Shown here in pieces: positions 15,042 through 24,350 of a DNA stretch of 25,342 nt. The notes under the pieces are model-generated. The model was not told the origin of the DNA and searched no databases. It worked only from the letters and a program-made list of their open reading frames with translations. The position numbers and the translations under genes are program-made. Source of the DNA: DASXTB01 sp036505615 (lineage in GTDB: Bacteria; Acidobacteriota; UBA6911; JACQSX01); contig DASXTB010000021.1 of the NCBI GenBank assembly GCA_036505615.1, forward strand, positions 1 through 25,342, given 5' to 3'. Each line of letters opens with the position of its first letter. Position 1 is the first letter of the stretch.

Positions 15042-16418
15042 TCAACCAGTTTGCTTCAACTTCAAGACCGCGGCCTTGAAAACTTTCCCCCGTTCTTCAA
15101 AATTCCGAAACATGTCGAAGCTTGCGCAGGCCGGCGCAAGCAGAACTACGTCGCCCGGCCGGGCGTGCTGAAATGCAACCCGTACCGCCTCTTCCATATC
15201 AGCAGCGCGCCTGGCAGGAACAAGGTCTCCCAGAGCCTTCTCGATCTTTGACGCCGCTTCTCCAATCAGAATCAACTCCTTCACTCGCGGCGTTAGCGAG
15301 CGGCGCAATGTTGAAAAATCAGCCCCCTTGTCGCGTCCGCCCATAATCACCCGCAATGGCTCGCTGAAGGCCTCCAGGGCCTTCATTGCGGACTCGACAT
15401 TAGTGGCCTTTGAGTCGTTGAAGAACGCGACATCATCAATAGCATCGACATATTCGAGGCGATGCTCAACCGGCTCGAAACGGCGCACTGCGTCGGCAAT
15501 CTGGCCGGGCGCGACTCCCGCGGCAATTCCCGCTGCCGCGCAGGCCAGAACGTTCTCGACATTGTGGCTGCCCCGCAGCGGAATTTCTGAAATCCTCAAA
15601 ATCTGCTGCTCTCTGCCTCTTGCTTTCATCCAGATCGTTTCAAGCGCGGCAAAAACTCCTTCCTGCACGGGCCGCTGCCTGCTAAACCAGAAAATTCGCG
15701 CCTGCAAGCGAGGCGCCATCGCGGCCACCAGAGGATCGTCTGCATTCAGGATGGCCGCGTCTGTGGCGCGCTGGTTTCTGAATATCCGTTCTTTTGCCGT
15801 TGCATAGCGCTCCATGTTTCCGTAACGATCGATGTGGTCAGGTGTCAGATTGAGCATTACGGCCACGTCCGCGCGAAACTGATCGACGCTTTCCAGCTGG
15901 AAGCTCGACAGTTCGACGGCGTGCCAGCTGCTCTCGTCCTCCGCCTCTAACTGATCTATCAGCGGCGGTCCAATGTTGCCGCTCACGAATACCTTCGAAT
16001 ATTTCATTTTCAGAATGGCGCCGATCATTGTGGTACACGTCGTTTTTCCATTGGAGCCGGTGATGGCTACGATTTTTCCTTTCAGAAACCGATACGCCAA
16101 CTCGATTTCCGAAATTATGGGGACCCCCGCGCCGGCTGCGGCTTGCACTGTCGGATGGGAAAGGGGCACTCCTGGGCTGAGCACCACCAGATCGAGCCCG
16201 GCGAACGTCCGCACAGAGGTCCCTCCCAAACAGAGATTCACCCGGTATGGGTCGCATGCTGCGATCGCCCTGACTTGCGCGACCTGTTCTCCAAGTTCGC
16301 TCTCTGTCTTGTCGTCGAAGATCAACAGATCGCTCCCTCGATTTAGAAGGAAGCGCGCTGCGGCCAGACCTGTTCTTGCCAGTCCGATGACCAAAATCGT
16401 TTTGCCTGCCAAATCCAT
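15042..16418 (-). CDS. murD: UDP-MurNAc-L-Ala--D-glutamate ligase MurD
   Basis: A cytoplasmic ligase that adds D-glutamate. This 458-residue protein has an N-terminal Rossmann domain (ILVIGLARTGLAAA), the ATP loop AITGSNGKTTCTTM, NLTPDHIDRYG, HNVENVLA and the C-terminal FNDSKATN and LLAPACASFDMF motifs that are diagnostic for MurD. It starts 6 bp after mraY. Only a weak GGTGA lies upstream, suggesting coupling. The gap after it to ftsW holds a hairpin repeat. Confidence 0.98.
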   Translation of the reverse strand: MDLAGKTILVIGLARTGLAAARFLLNRGSDLLIFDDKTESELGEQVAQVRAIAACDPYRVNLCLGGTSVRTFAGLDLVVLSPGVPLSHPTVQAAAGAGVPIISEIELAYRFLKGKIVAITGSNGKTTCTTMIGAILKMKYSKVFVSGNIGPPLIDQLEAEDESSWHAVELSSFQLESVDQFRADVAVMLNLTPDHIDRYGNMERYATAKERIFRNQRATDAAILNADDPLVAAMAPRLQARIFWFSRQRPVQEGVFAALETIWMKARGREQQILRISEIPLRGSHNVENVLACAAAGIAAGVAPGQIADAVRRFEPVEHRLEYVDAIDDVAFFNDSKATNVESAMKALEAFSEPLRVIMGGRDKGADFSTLRRSLTPRVKELILIGEAASKIEKALGDLVPARRAADMEEAVRVAFQHARPGDVVLLAPACASFDMFRNFEERGKVFKAAVLKLKQTG

Positions 16419-16424
16419 TTCTCA

Positions 16425-17537
16425 TCACCGCAGCTTCAATGTAGTAAGGCTGAACAGGGCGAATATCAGCGCAATAATCCAAAATCGAACCACTACCTTG
16501 GGCTCTCTCCATCCCGCCAACTCAAAATGATGGTGCAGGGGCGCCATGCGGAATATCCTCTTGCCCCGCATCTTGTATGAACTGACTTGCAGAATCACCG
16601 AAAGCGCTTCGATAACAAATATCCCTCCAATGAACGGGAGCAGCAGCTCTTGTTTGATTAAGACGGCCACTGTTCCGATGGCCCCGCCAAGACCCATCGC
16701 GCCCACGTCGCCCATGAAAATTTCCGCCGGGTAGCAGTTGTACCAGAGGAAGCCGATGCTGGCGCCCACGATGGAGCCGCAAAAGATCGTCAGCTCGCTG
16801 ACGTAAACATTCTTGATCAGGTCCAGGTAAATGGCGAACGTCGCGTGGCCGGTCACATAAGTGAGAACTGTCAATGCCGATGCTGCAATCACTATGGAGC
16901 CCGCCGCCAGGCCGTCCAGGCCGTCAGTAAGGTTCACCGCATTTGAGGAGAAGACGATTACCAGTATCACGAACAGAATTAGTGGCAGATAGGTAGGGTA
17001 GCCGGCGATGGGGAGATCCATCAACGGTGTAAATTTCTTGAAGAAGGGCACACTCAGTTTCACGCTGTACAGCCCGTGCTGGTGCAGAATGACCAGAATT
17101 CCGGCCACCGCTTCGGCTACCAGCACCTGGCTGACCAGCTTGGCTCGCGCCGTCAGTCCCAGAGACCGCTTGTGGATCGTTTTCAAATAGTCGTCCAGAA
17201 ATCCAATGAACCCAAACAGGAAGAAGGCTCCCATGGCTATCCAGACATAGAGATTGGTGAGATCCGCCCAAAGCAGCGTCGGCACCAGCACGCTCACCAC
17301 CACGAGCACGCCCCCCATCGTCGGAGTTCCCGCCTTGGTTTGGTGGCTGGCCGGTCCTTCCTCGCGGATGTACTGGCCGATCTGAAACTCCTTCAACCGG
17401 TGGATCATCCATGGCCCCAGAATGAGGCTCAACATCAGCGCCGTCATAGAGGCATAGGCCGTGCGAAAGGTGATATAGCGAAATACGTTCAGCGGCGTGA
17501 ACTCCTGATGAAACTGATAGAGCAGATGGTAGATCAC
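16425..17537 (-). CDS. mraY: Phospho-MurNAc-pentapeptide transferase MraY
   Basis: An integral membrane enzyme that forms lipid I from UDP-MurNAc-pentapeptide and undecaprenyl phosphate. This 370-residue protein has about ten membrane segments. Family motifs are GTPTMGG, the aspartate pair in FLDDYLKTIHKRSLGL, NAVNLTDGLDGLA, MGDVGAMGLGG and the histidine loop MAPLHHHFEL. It uses a GTG start whose GTGA overlaps the murF stop by 4 bp, a classic coupling arrangement. Confidence 0.98.
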   Translation of the reverse strand: MIYHLLYQFHQEFTPLNVFRYITFRTAYASMTALMLSLILGPWMIHRLKEFQIGQYIREEGPASHQTKAGTPTMGGVLVVVSVLVPTLLWADLTNLYVWIAMGAFFLFGFIGFLDDYLKTIHKRSLGLTARAKLVSQVLVAEAVAGILVILHQHGLYSVKLSVPFFKKFTPLMDLPIAGYPTYLPLILFVILVIVFSSNAVNLTDGLDGLAAGSIVIAASALTVLTYVTGHATFAIYLDLIKNVYVSELTIFCGSIVGASIGFLWYNCYPAEIFMGDVGAMGLGGAIGTVAVLIKQELLLPFIGGIFVIEALSVILQVSSYKMRGKRIFRMAPLHHHFELAGWREPKVVVRFWIIALIFALFSLTTLKLR

Positions 17538-18925
17538 GATGCCTCTGCTCCTCCGTATTCGGCTACCAGGCGCTCGACCACTTTCTCCATGTGGACACCA
17601 CGCGAACCCTTCACCAGCAGCAAGTCTCCACTGGAACAGAACGGAGCGACAAATTCCGCCGCACTTTCGCTGTCTGAAAAGAATCGAACCTGGGCATCGG
17701 CTGCGCCACCCTGGCGCGCTCCCGCGCAGATTTCAGCCGCATGGCCGCGCACGCCGATAACCCAATCGTAGCCCATCTGCGCCAACTCCAGACCCGCGTT
17801 GAAGTGAAACTCTTTGCTTCGCGCTCCCAACTCCAGCATTTCACCTACCACGGCAACGCGCCTCGAGTATCCGCCCAGCACGGACGCAGACGTCGCGACT
17901 TCATGGAGGGCCGCCGGATTGGAGTTGTAAGAATCGTCGATAACGGTGGCTGAGTGCTTCAGGCGAATAATGCGCCCGCGCATCGGCGCGGGACTGAGAG
18001 ACGCGGAGCGCGCTGCAACTTCTTCGGCAGTCAGCCCCATCAGTGACGCCACGGCAGCGGCAGCCAGGAAATTGTAGACGAAGTATTTGCCGGCAACGGG
18101 AAGGACCACCTTGAGTCGAGATCGCCCCATCAGCAGATCGAACTCCGTCCGATGCAGGTCCACCACGCGAATATTTTCCGACCGCACGCTGGCCGATTGT
18201 GCAATGCCAAACCCGATCTTATCGCCGCGGAAGCTTTCCGCTCGCCCGGCCAGTAACTGATCGTCAGCGTTGTATACCCAGGTTCCCCTTCCTTCCAAGT
18301 AGCTGGCCAGTTCAGCTTTTGCCTGCGCAATCTGCTCCAACGACTCGAAGAACTCCAGATGGACAGGCTGCACGTTGGTGATCACTCCGATATTGGGCTC
18401 GCAGATGCAGCTCAGTGTGGCGATTTCGCCCAGCGCCGACATTCCCATCTCCAGCACCGCCACATCACTATCTTCCGGCATTCGCAGTAGCGAGAGTGGA
18501 AGACCGTAATGGTTGTTCAGGTTTCCCGGATTGGAAAAGACTTTAAAGCGGGAGTGCAGAACAGAGGCGATGAATGTCTTCGTGGTGGTTTTTCCAGTGC
18601 TGCCGGTCACGGCGATCACCGTTTTCCCCCACAATTGGCGATATTGACGGGCCAACTTCTGCAGCGCTACCGTCGTGTCGTCGACCCGCAGCAGAGAGTT
18701 GCTGGGGGAAATCTCCGGTTTCAGCTCGGACACCACCGCTGCCGCCGCTCCCTTCTGAAAAACTGAATAAAGAAAGTCATGGCCATCGAACCGAGGGCCC
18801 TTAATGGCAAAAAACAGGTCCCCGGGCTGGAGCGTGCGACTGTCTATGGAAAATCCGGAAATCGCAGGCGGTCGGGCGCCAACGAGCTTTGCATCCAGCG
18901 CGCGCATTACCTGTTCCGTGGTCAC
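17534..18925 (-). CDS. murF: UDP-MurNAc-tripeptide--D-Ala-D-Ala ligase MurF
   Basis: A cytoplasmic ligase that adds the D-Ala-D-Ala dipeptide. This 463-residue protein has an N-terminal substrate domain (FSIDSRTLQPGDLFFAI), the ATP loop AVTGSTGKTTTK, GNLNNHYGLPLSLL and VIDDSYNSNPAAL, all typical of MurF. It uses a GTG start with a 4-bp GTGA overlap with the murE stop, and overlaps mraY the same way at its end. No ddl gene for making the dipeptide is in this window. Confidence 0.98.
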   Translation of the reverse strand: MTTEQVMRALDAKLVGARPPAISGFSIDSRTLQPGDLFFAIKGPRFDGHDFLYSVFQKGAAAAVVSELKPEISPSNSLLRVDDTTVALQKLARQYRQLWGKTVIAVTGSTGKTTTKTFIASVLHSRFKVFSNPGNLNNHYGLPLSLLRMPEDSDVAVLEMGMSALGEIATLSCICEPNIGVITNVQPVHLEFFESLEQIAQAKAELASYLEGRGTWVYNADDQLLAGRAESFRGDKIGFGIAQSASVRSENIRVVDLHRTEFDLLMGRSRLKVVLPVAGKYFVYNFLAAAAVASLMGLTAEEVAARSASLSPAPMRGRIIRLKHSATVIDDSYNSNPAALHEVATSASVLGGYSRRVAVVGEMLELGARSKEFHFNAGLELAQMGYDWVIGVRGHAAEICAGARQGGAADAQVRFFSDSESAAEFVAPFCSSGDLLLVKGSRGVHMEKVVERLVAEYGGAEAS

Positions 18926-20421
18926 GATTTTTCCTTCAGCAGCGCGCGGGCCTCATCTCGGTCCGAAAAGCGGATTTTCGCAGTGCCGATGACTTGATAC
19001 TCTTCGTGGCCTTTCCCCGCCAGGATTACAGTGTCGCCTTCCCTTGCCTGCCGTATCGCATGTTCAATGGCTTCGCGCCGATCGCGGATGCGAACATAAG
19101 GCGTCGACGCAGCTTTCAACGCCGGCTCGACGTCATCCAGGATGGAGTCGGGATCCTCGGTTCTCGGATTATCGGATGTGAGCACCACCAAATCGGCATG
19201 CTGCGCGGCCGCCTTGCCCATCAGCGGCCGCTTGGTTCGATCGCGATCGCCGCCGCACCCAAAAAGGACAATCAGCCGGCCGGCGGTGAATGGCCGGGCA
19301 AGCTGCAGCACGTTTTTCAAGGCGTCATCGGTATGCGCATAATCGACAAACACGTTCAGCCCGCGGTCATTGGGAATGCGCTCCATCCGTCCTGGAACCA
19401 GCTGCATGTCTCGCACACCGGTGCGAATTGCTTCACACTCAACGCCCAGCTCAAAAGCAGCGGCACAGGCTGCCAGGATGTTGTACACGTTGGGCGCTCC
19501 CACCAGGGCTGATTGAATGGAAACGTGGCGCTTCGCCGCCAACTGAAACGAAATGCCTGCCTGAGTGCAGCTAAGCTCGCGTGGATGAAAATCGTTGTCG
19601 GCGTTCAGCCCGTAGCTCACCTTGCGGCGATTTACTTCGCTCCACAGCCGCCGCCCGTAAGAATCATCGCGGTTGATGACACATACCGGATCGCCAAACG
19701 TCCGGTCCACGAAGAACCTCCGTTTGGCTGCGTAGTAGTTTTCAAAAGTGTGATGAAAGTCGAGATGATCCTGCGACAGATTGGTGAAAATCGCGGCGCG
19801 AAAATTAAGCGCGTCGCTGCGCCGCAGTTGGAGCGCATGCGAGGAGACCTCCATGCTTGCGAAGCGGCAGCCGGCGTCGGCCGCGCGGCGCAGAAATTTT
19901 TGAATGTCGGGGGACTCAGGGGTAGTGCGTTCTGCGGCGATTCGCTCGTCTCCCAGCTTCATGTCAATCGTTCCCAAGACGGCCGTCTTGGAGCCGGAGG
20001 CGCGAAAAATCGAGTCCAGCACGAATGTGGTGGTCGTTTTCCCATTGGTTCCGGTGACTCCCACCACTTGAAGTTGCCGGCTGGGGTGCGAGTAGAAGTT
20101 TGCCGCAATAGAAGCCATGCTCGCGCGCGCGTCGGCAACCTCAATCCACGTGACATCTCGGTAGAGACGTCCCACCGTGGCATCTCTACCAACCGCGGCT
20201 GGCGGCCCGGCAAATGGGCGCTGGGAAACGATCGCGGTCGCGCCGCGGTCGACGGCATCGGGCACAAACCGGTTCCCATCCATCTCAAATCCCTCTATGG
20301 CAAAAAAGAGGAACCCGGGCTGGACCGATCGAGAATCGTAAGCCAAGCCCACAACTTCTCGTGCTGTATCGCCTGTTACTTGCCGCACTTCAATCCCTTG
20401 GAACAGTTCGTTCAAGATCAA
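18922..20421 (-). CDS. murE: UDP-MurNAc-dipeptide--meso-diaminopimelate ligase MurE
   Basis: A cytoplasmic ligase that adds the third stem residue. This 499-residue protein has the ATP loop VTGTNGKTTTT (about 122-132). The DNPRTEDP motif near residue 415 is the signature of meso-diaminopimelate-adding enzymes; lysine-adding MurE carries a different motif. This points to Gram-negative-type peptidoglycan. The start is TTG 20421 with AGGA 6 nt upstream, giving a 32-bp overlap with ftsI. A TTG at 20415 is the only close alternative. Confidence 0.97.
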   Translation of the reverse strand: MILNELFQGIEVRQVTGDTAREVVGLAYDSRSVQPGFLFFAIEGFEMDGNRFVPDAVDRGATAIVSQRPFAGPPAAVGRDATVGRLYRDVTWIEVADARASMASIAANFYSHPSRQLQVVGVTGTNGKTTTTFVLDSIFRASGSKTAVLGTIDMKLGDERIAAERTTPESPDIQKFLRRAADAGCRFASMEVSSHALQLRRSDALNFRAAIFTNLSQDHLDFHHTFENYYAAKRRFFVDRTFGDPVCVINRDDSYGRRLWSEVNRRKVSYGLNADNDFHPRELSCTQAGISFQLAAKRHVSIQSALVGAPNVYNILAACAAAFELGVECEAIRTGVRDMQLVPGRMERIPNDRGLNVFVDYAHTDDALKNVLQLARPFTAGRLIVLFGCGGDRDRTKRPLMGKAAAQHADLVVLTSDNPRTEDPDSILDDVEPALKAASTPYVRIRDRREAIEHAIRQAREGDTVILAGKGHEEYQVIGTAKIRFSDRDEARALLKEKS

Positions 20422-22477
20422 ATGAGGTCCTGACCGTCGTAGGTTGAAAGTTAAAAAACACCTCGCACACCGTGTCTTCGTAAATGACGCTTCCGGCGGC
20501 CGGACGTTGCGCGACGGCCCGGCCTGTTCCGGTCACCTTCAGTTTCAGTCCCAACCGGGAGGAGATTCGAGCAACGTCACGGACGCTCTTTCCCGAGAAA
20601 TCAGGCAATCGCTGCAAGCTATCTTCCAGCGCCAGGGTCACGAATCCCTTTTGCATGCTGGCCCGAAGCGCCGGTTCCTCGCGCAAGGCGGTTTCAATGA
20701 CCCGCTGGATATCGATGGTTTCGCTTTCTTCCGTAGAAAGACCATCATCAGCGGAGCCAGTGGCTTCTGGAGGCTGCCGCCTTAATGATTGGGCAAACTG
20801 CAGTACCTCCTTCTTTTGCGGGACCTTGAGCTGAACCAGCGAACGTTCCATGATTTCCTTGAATACGGGCGCAGCGACCGAACCACCGTAAATAGCGCCC
20901 TTGGGTTCGTCGATCATGACAAGCGTCACGATCGCGGGAGCTTCGACGGGGGCAAAGCCGGCAAAAGAAGCGATATAACGGGTATGAGAATAGGCGCCGT
21001 CGATGAATTTCTGTGCTGTGCCGGTTTTGCCGGCGGCGCTGTACCCGTATGGCTTTGCCAGTTTGCCGGTGCCTTCCTCCACCGCCAGGCTGAGGGCGGA
21101 GCGAATCCTTTCGGCCGTCTCACTGCTGATCACCCGGTGGCGTTGCGGTTTTTGAAGCTGTATCAACGAGCCATCGGGTCCAAGAATTCGATTGACGATG
21201 TGAGGCTGTACCCACTCTCCGCCGTTGGCAACCGCGGCAAAGGCGCAGGCTATTTGAAGTGGAGTGACGCCGATTTCTTGCCCGATGGAAATAGCCCCGA
21301 TGGAAAGTTTCGACCAGCTTTCTGGTGGCCGGAGAAGGCCGCTCTGTTCGCCAGGAAGCTCCACTCCCGTTTGCCGGCCAAAATTGAACTTCTTGATGTA
21401 TTGATAAAACCGTTCCTCCCCCAACCTCAGGCCAAGCTTGATGCTTCCGACGTTGCTGGACTTGGCCAGGATTTCATTGAATGTCAAGATGCCGTAGGAG
21501 CTGTGGGCTTCGCGAAAAACTTTGCCTCCGAGGAAAACGGTTCCCACCGCGCAGTTGATCGTTTCCTGTGGCTGAACAACCTTCTCCTCCAGCGCGGCTG
21601 AGGCCGTTACCAGCTTGAAGGTGGAGCCAGGCTCGTACGTGTCCAGGATTGCGCGATTGCGCCTGGCCTCCGGTGTCGCCGATCCAAACTGATTGGGATT
21701 AAAGGAGGGGGCAGAAGCCATTGCCAGAACTTCCCCCGTATAGGGGTTCAGTACGATGGCAGCGCCTCCTGCAGCCTGAAATTTTCCTATTGCGGCGCCC
21801 AGTTGTTGCTCGGCGATGTACTGGATATTCTTATCAATATTCAACACTACTACATTACCGGCTGAGGTCTCGTCTGGAACTCCAAACAGGATTTGACGTT
21901 TGGCATCCTGGGCGACGGCAACCTTGCGCGCATCTCCGCGGATTTCCCTCTCCAGCAGATACTCGATGCCCGACAGTCCGGTATTGTCGGTTCCAACAAA
22001 GCCAATGACGTGGCAGGCCAGTTCCTGGCTGGGGTAAAAGCGCTTGCTCTCCTTTTGAAAATAGACACCCCGCAATCCTAGGGCCCGCATTTGTTCCCCT
22101 TCGCGGGGCGTAATCTTCCTTTTCACGTAAACAAAACGGGGACCGGCGAGAATCTTTTCATGCAGGCTCTCTTGCTGGAGGCCGAGGATGGACCCCAACT
22201 GCTGAGCTGCCAGCCAGGGATCTTCCAGTTCCTTGGGATTGCAATACACGGAATCCATGGCGACGCTTACGGCCAGCTCTTCCAGGTTCCGGTCAAGGAT
22301 GTCTCCGCGGCGGGGAGTGATCTCGACGTACCCTTGCTGTTGCTGTTGCGCCTTCTGAAACAGGATCTCGTGTTGGAAGACCTGGAGTTGGACGAGCCGG
22401 CAAAGAATTACCAGCGCCCAGAACAGAAACAGCACAGCCAAGCCGAAGACGCGATGTGGATTGAAATCATTCCGCAT
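20390..22477 (-). CDS. ftsI: Septal penicillin-binding protein FtsI with PASTA domain
   Basis: A class B PBP that crosslinks septal peptidoglycan, partner of FtsW. This 695-residue protein has one N-terminal membrane helix (about 11-33) and a dimerisation domain (RRGDILDRN and on). The transpeptidase domain has nucleophile Ser285 (STFK), SSN at 340-342 and KTG at 484-486. A C-terminal PASTA domain (about 625-680, PDFSGKSVRDVARISSRLGL) is as in SpoVD/Pbp2x-type proteins and absent from the E. coli protein. The start ATG 22477 has only AAGG about 12 nt upstream and an unusual CTCCTCCTC just before it, so initiation may be weak. The 3' end overlaps murE by 32 bp. Confidence 0.97.
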   Translation of the reverse strand: MRNDFNPHRVFGLAVLFLFWALVILCRLVQLQVFQHEILFQKAQQQQQGYVEITPRRGDILDRNLEELAVSVAMDSVYCNPKELEDPWLAAQQLGSILGLQQESLHEKILAGPRFVYVKRKITPREGEQMRALGLRGVYFQKESKRFYPSQELACHVIGFVGTDNTGLSGIEYLLEREIRGDARKVAVAQDAKRQILFGVPDETSAGNVVVLNIDKNIQYIAEQQLGAAIGKFQAAGGAAIVLNPYTGEVLAMASAPSFNPNQFGSATPEARRNRAILDTYEPGSTFKLVTASAALEEKVVQPQETINCAVGTVFLGGKVFREAHSSYGILTFNEILAKSSNVGSIKLGLRLGEERFYQYIKKFNFGRQTGVELPGEQSGLLRPPESWSKLSIGAISIGQEIGVTPLQIACAFAAVANGGEWVQPHIVNRILGPDGSLIQLQKPQRHRVISSETAERIRSALSLAVEEGTGKLAKPYGYSAAGKTGTAQKFIDGAYSHTRYIASFAGFAPVEAPAIVTLVMIDEPKGAIYGGSVAAPVFKEIMERSLVQLKVPQKKEVLQFAQSLRRQPPEATGSADDGLSTEESETIDIQRVIETALREEPALRASMQKGFVTLALEDSLQRLPDFSGKSVRDVARISSRLGLKLKVTGTGRAVAQRPAAGSVIYEDTVCEVFFNFQPTTVRTSFDLERTVPRD

Positions 22478-22525
22478 GAGGAGGAGCGCCTTTTTCTAAG
22501 TCGAAGGCCGAAGGTCGCGGGTCGC

Positions 22526-22630
22526 AGCAGGTTAGCCGGTTAGCAGGTTGGCAGGTTATCAGGTTGAAGGTTGGCGCAATCTGTTAACTTGCTAACCTGC
22601 TCACTTGCTAACCTGCTAACCTGCTAACCC
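22526..22630. repeat. Inverted repeat of GCAGGTTA words between ftsL and ftsI
   Basis: The left arm (22526-22575) repeats GCAGGTTAGC-like words about every 10 bp. The right arm (22581-22630) repeats the complement (GCTAACCTGC). The loop is only a few bases, so the RNA would fold into one long imperfect hairpin. The whole 203-bp gap between ftsL and ftsI contains nothing else I recognise. Confidence 0.85.
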
Positions 22631-22680
22631 GTTTGGGCTTTCGACATTAAAACGTCGTCAATCGGTCCAATATAAGATCT

Positions 22681-23091
22681 TCACTGTCGTGTTTCCTTTG
22701 AGGTAATCGATCCAGGTAAGATGGATTCCGCCAGAATTTCGTGCTCTGGAAGAACTTCACGGTCTCGGACAAAAATCACCTGGGCCGAATTCGCAGGAAT
22801 CAGGCCCAGTTGTTCGCGGGCATACTGATCGATCCGCTGGGGCGACTTGCAAGCGGCCTGTTCGAGCATGAGCGCCTGTCGCTGCTCTTTAAGCACGGCA
22901 GTGTCGTGCTTGATCTCCTGGATCTGATAGCCGAGAGAAATGATTTCGGACCGAATCCACGAATAGGTAATCACCAGCGCGGCCATGGCGCCGGCGACCA
23001 GGATATACCTGCAGATCTCGCAGACGCCCAATTTTGCGGAGGTCTTTATGGCGGCTCTGTTCTCAAATCGCTGACGATGAAAATCCCTCAT
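22681..23091 (-). CDS. ftsL: Cell division protein FtsL-like
   Basis: A small bitopic divisome protein: 136 residues from ATG 23091, 145 from ATG 23118. It has a basic N-terminus, one membrane helix (about residues 27-46, ILVAGAMAALVITYSWI), then a coiled-coil region (LGYQIQEIKHDTAVLKEQRQAL). After that come ARSP-like residues and YAREQLGLIPANSAQVIFV, the usual FtsL/FtsB tail. I prefer 23091 because AAGGG lies 8 nt upstream, while 23118 abuts the intergenic repeat and has no ribosome-binding site. FtsL is poorly conserved, and the call rests on size, topology and position between rsmH and ftsI. Confidence 0.85.
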   Translation of the reverse strand: MRDFHRQRFENRAAIKTSAKLGVCEICRYILVAGAMAALVITYSWIRSEIISLGYQIQEIKHDTAVLKEQRQALMLEQAACKSPQRIDQYAREQLGLIPANSAQVIFVRDREVLPEHEILAESILPGSITSKETRQ

Positions 23092-23114
23092 GACTTTTTC
23101 CCTTGGGCCCCGTG

Positions 23115-23309
23115 TCATTTCGGATTTCAGATTTCGGATTGCGGATTCATTGAATGCGGACTGCCGAATGTGGATTGTCCAAAGAGAATACTCCGCGGGG
23201 AGCGTTCCAGCTTCCGCCTTGAGAATCCTTCAGAAACGAATGATGTTTCATTTCCAATCCGAAATCCGAAATCCGAAATCCGCAATTCGCAATCCGCTAT
23301 CCGAAATCA
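23115..23309. repeat. Inverted repeat of TTTCGGATT words between rsmH and ftsL
   Basis: The left arm (23115-23163) contains TTTCGGATT and TGCGGATT words. The right arm (23250-23309) contains the complement (AATCCGAAATCCGAAATCC, then GCAATCCG). The 86-bp middle holds no recognised feature. The same words recur in the rsmH/mraZ spacer. Confidence 0.85.
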
Positions 23310-23325
23310 AAAGAGGTCCCGCAGT

Positions 23326-24258
23326 TCATAGCTTCTCCACCGAGCGAAGCTTTGCACTGCGGGACCGGGGATTCCGGTGAACCTCCTCCTCCGTCGGCTG
23401 CACCGGCTTCCTTGTCAATAACCGAACCACCTTTTTTCTTGGGCAGTTACATTCTTCAGCGGGACGAAAGCACACACACTTGCCGCTGAGCAGGTTGAAT
23501 TCGGTCTTAACAATTCGATCTTCTAAAGAGTGAAAAGCGATGACCACCATGCGGCCACCGCCCTTGAGGAATCGAATGGCATCAGCTATGAACTCCTTCA
23601 GACCCTTGAGTTCGTCGTTGACGGCAATGCGCAATGACTGGAAAACACGCGTCGCTGGATGAATCCGTTTCTTGCCGAACTTGATGACAGACTGAACGAT
23701 CCTCGCCAGCTGCCCGGTCGTGGTGATCGGCTCGATATCCCGCTGCCTCACGATCCGGCGGGCAATCTGCTTGGATTTTTTCTCTTCGCCGTACTTATAA
23801 AAGATCTCTGCCAGTTCCTCTTCCGCTAATTGTTGAACCAGGTCGGCCGCCGTAAGCTTCTGCGTCGTATCCATACGCATGTCTAGGGGACCTTCAGTCG
23901 TGAAACTGAAGCCGCGTTGCGGGGACATCAATTGGAGGGACGAGACCCCGAGGTCCAAAAGGATGCCATCCACCTCGGAGACGTGGAGGTTGTTCAAAAT
24001 CAGGGGCAGGTTTTTGAAATTCTCGTGGAAAAGCTTAACGCGGCGGCCGTTGGTTAACCGTTCCCGAGCCAGTTGTAAAGCGTGGTCGTCGCGGTCCACA
24101 CCGATCAGAAACCCATCTGGACCGATTTCTCTGAGAACGGCTTCAGAGTGACCACCGAGGCCAACAGTACAATCGACATAAGTGCCCCCACGCCGGCACG
24201 CCAGATAATGGAGCACCTCGTTCAGCATCACTGGCTCGTGCTGCGTGGAAGTTGACAT
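23326..24258 (-). CDS. rsmH: 16S rRNA m4C1402 methyltransferase RsmH (MraW)
   Basis: An S-adenosylmethionine-dependent enzyme that methylates N4 of C1402 in 16S rRNA. This 310-residue protein starts MSTSTQHEPVMLNEVLHYL. It has the SAM loop VDCTVGLGGHSEAVL, then GVDRDDHAL, GILLDLGVSSLQL, RGFSF and VVIAFHSLEDRIVK, and it ends in basic RNPRSRSAKLR. The open frame continues 50 codons upstream of ATG 24258, but that part translates intergenic repeat (RKSAIRNSQSAIRI) and overlaps mraZ, so I reject it. AGGA lies 5 nt before ATG 24258 and is itself part of the repeat. Confidence 0.97.
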   Translation of the reverse strand: MSTSTQHEPVMLNEVLHYLACRRGGTYVDCTVGLGGHSEAVLREIGPDGFLIGVDRDDHALQLARERLTNGRRVKLFHENFKNLPLILNNLHVSEVDGILLDLGVSSLQLMSPQRGFSFTTEGPLDMRMDTTQKLTAADLVQQLAEEELAEIFYKYGEEKKSKQIARRIVRQRDIEPITTTGQLARIVQSVIKFGKKRIHPATRVFQSLRIAVNDELKGLKEFIADAIRFLKGGGRMVVIAFHSLEDRIVKTEFNLLSGKCVCFRPAEECNCPRKKVVRLLTRKPVQPTEEEVHRNPRSRSAKLRSVEKL

Positions 24259-24262
24259 ATCA

Positions 24263-24350
24263 ATCCTGATTGCGGATTGCGAATTGCGGATTGCGGATTT
24301 CCGATTGTCGATTTCGAATTTCCGAAATCCGCATTCCTCAGATTCCAAAT
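24263..24350. repeat. Short-word repeat between mraZ and rsmH
   Basis: GATTGCGGATT words (24263-24310) are followed by partly complementary CGAAATCCGC words (24311-24350). The right end runs into the last codons of mraZ, whose stop is at 24338. The words match those in the rsmH/ftsL spacer, so the two repeats flank rsmH. Confidence 0.75.
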
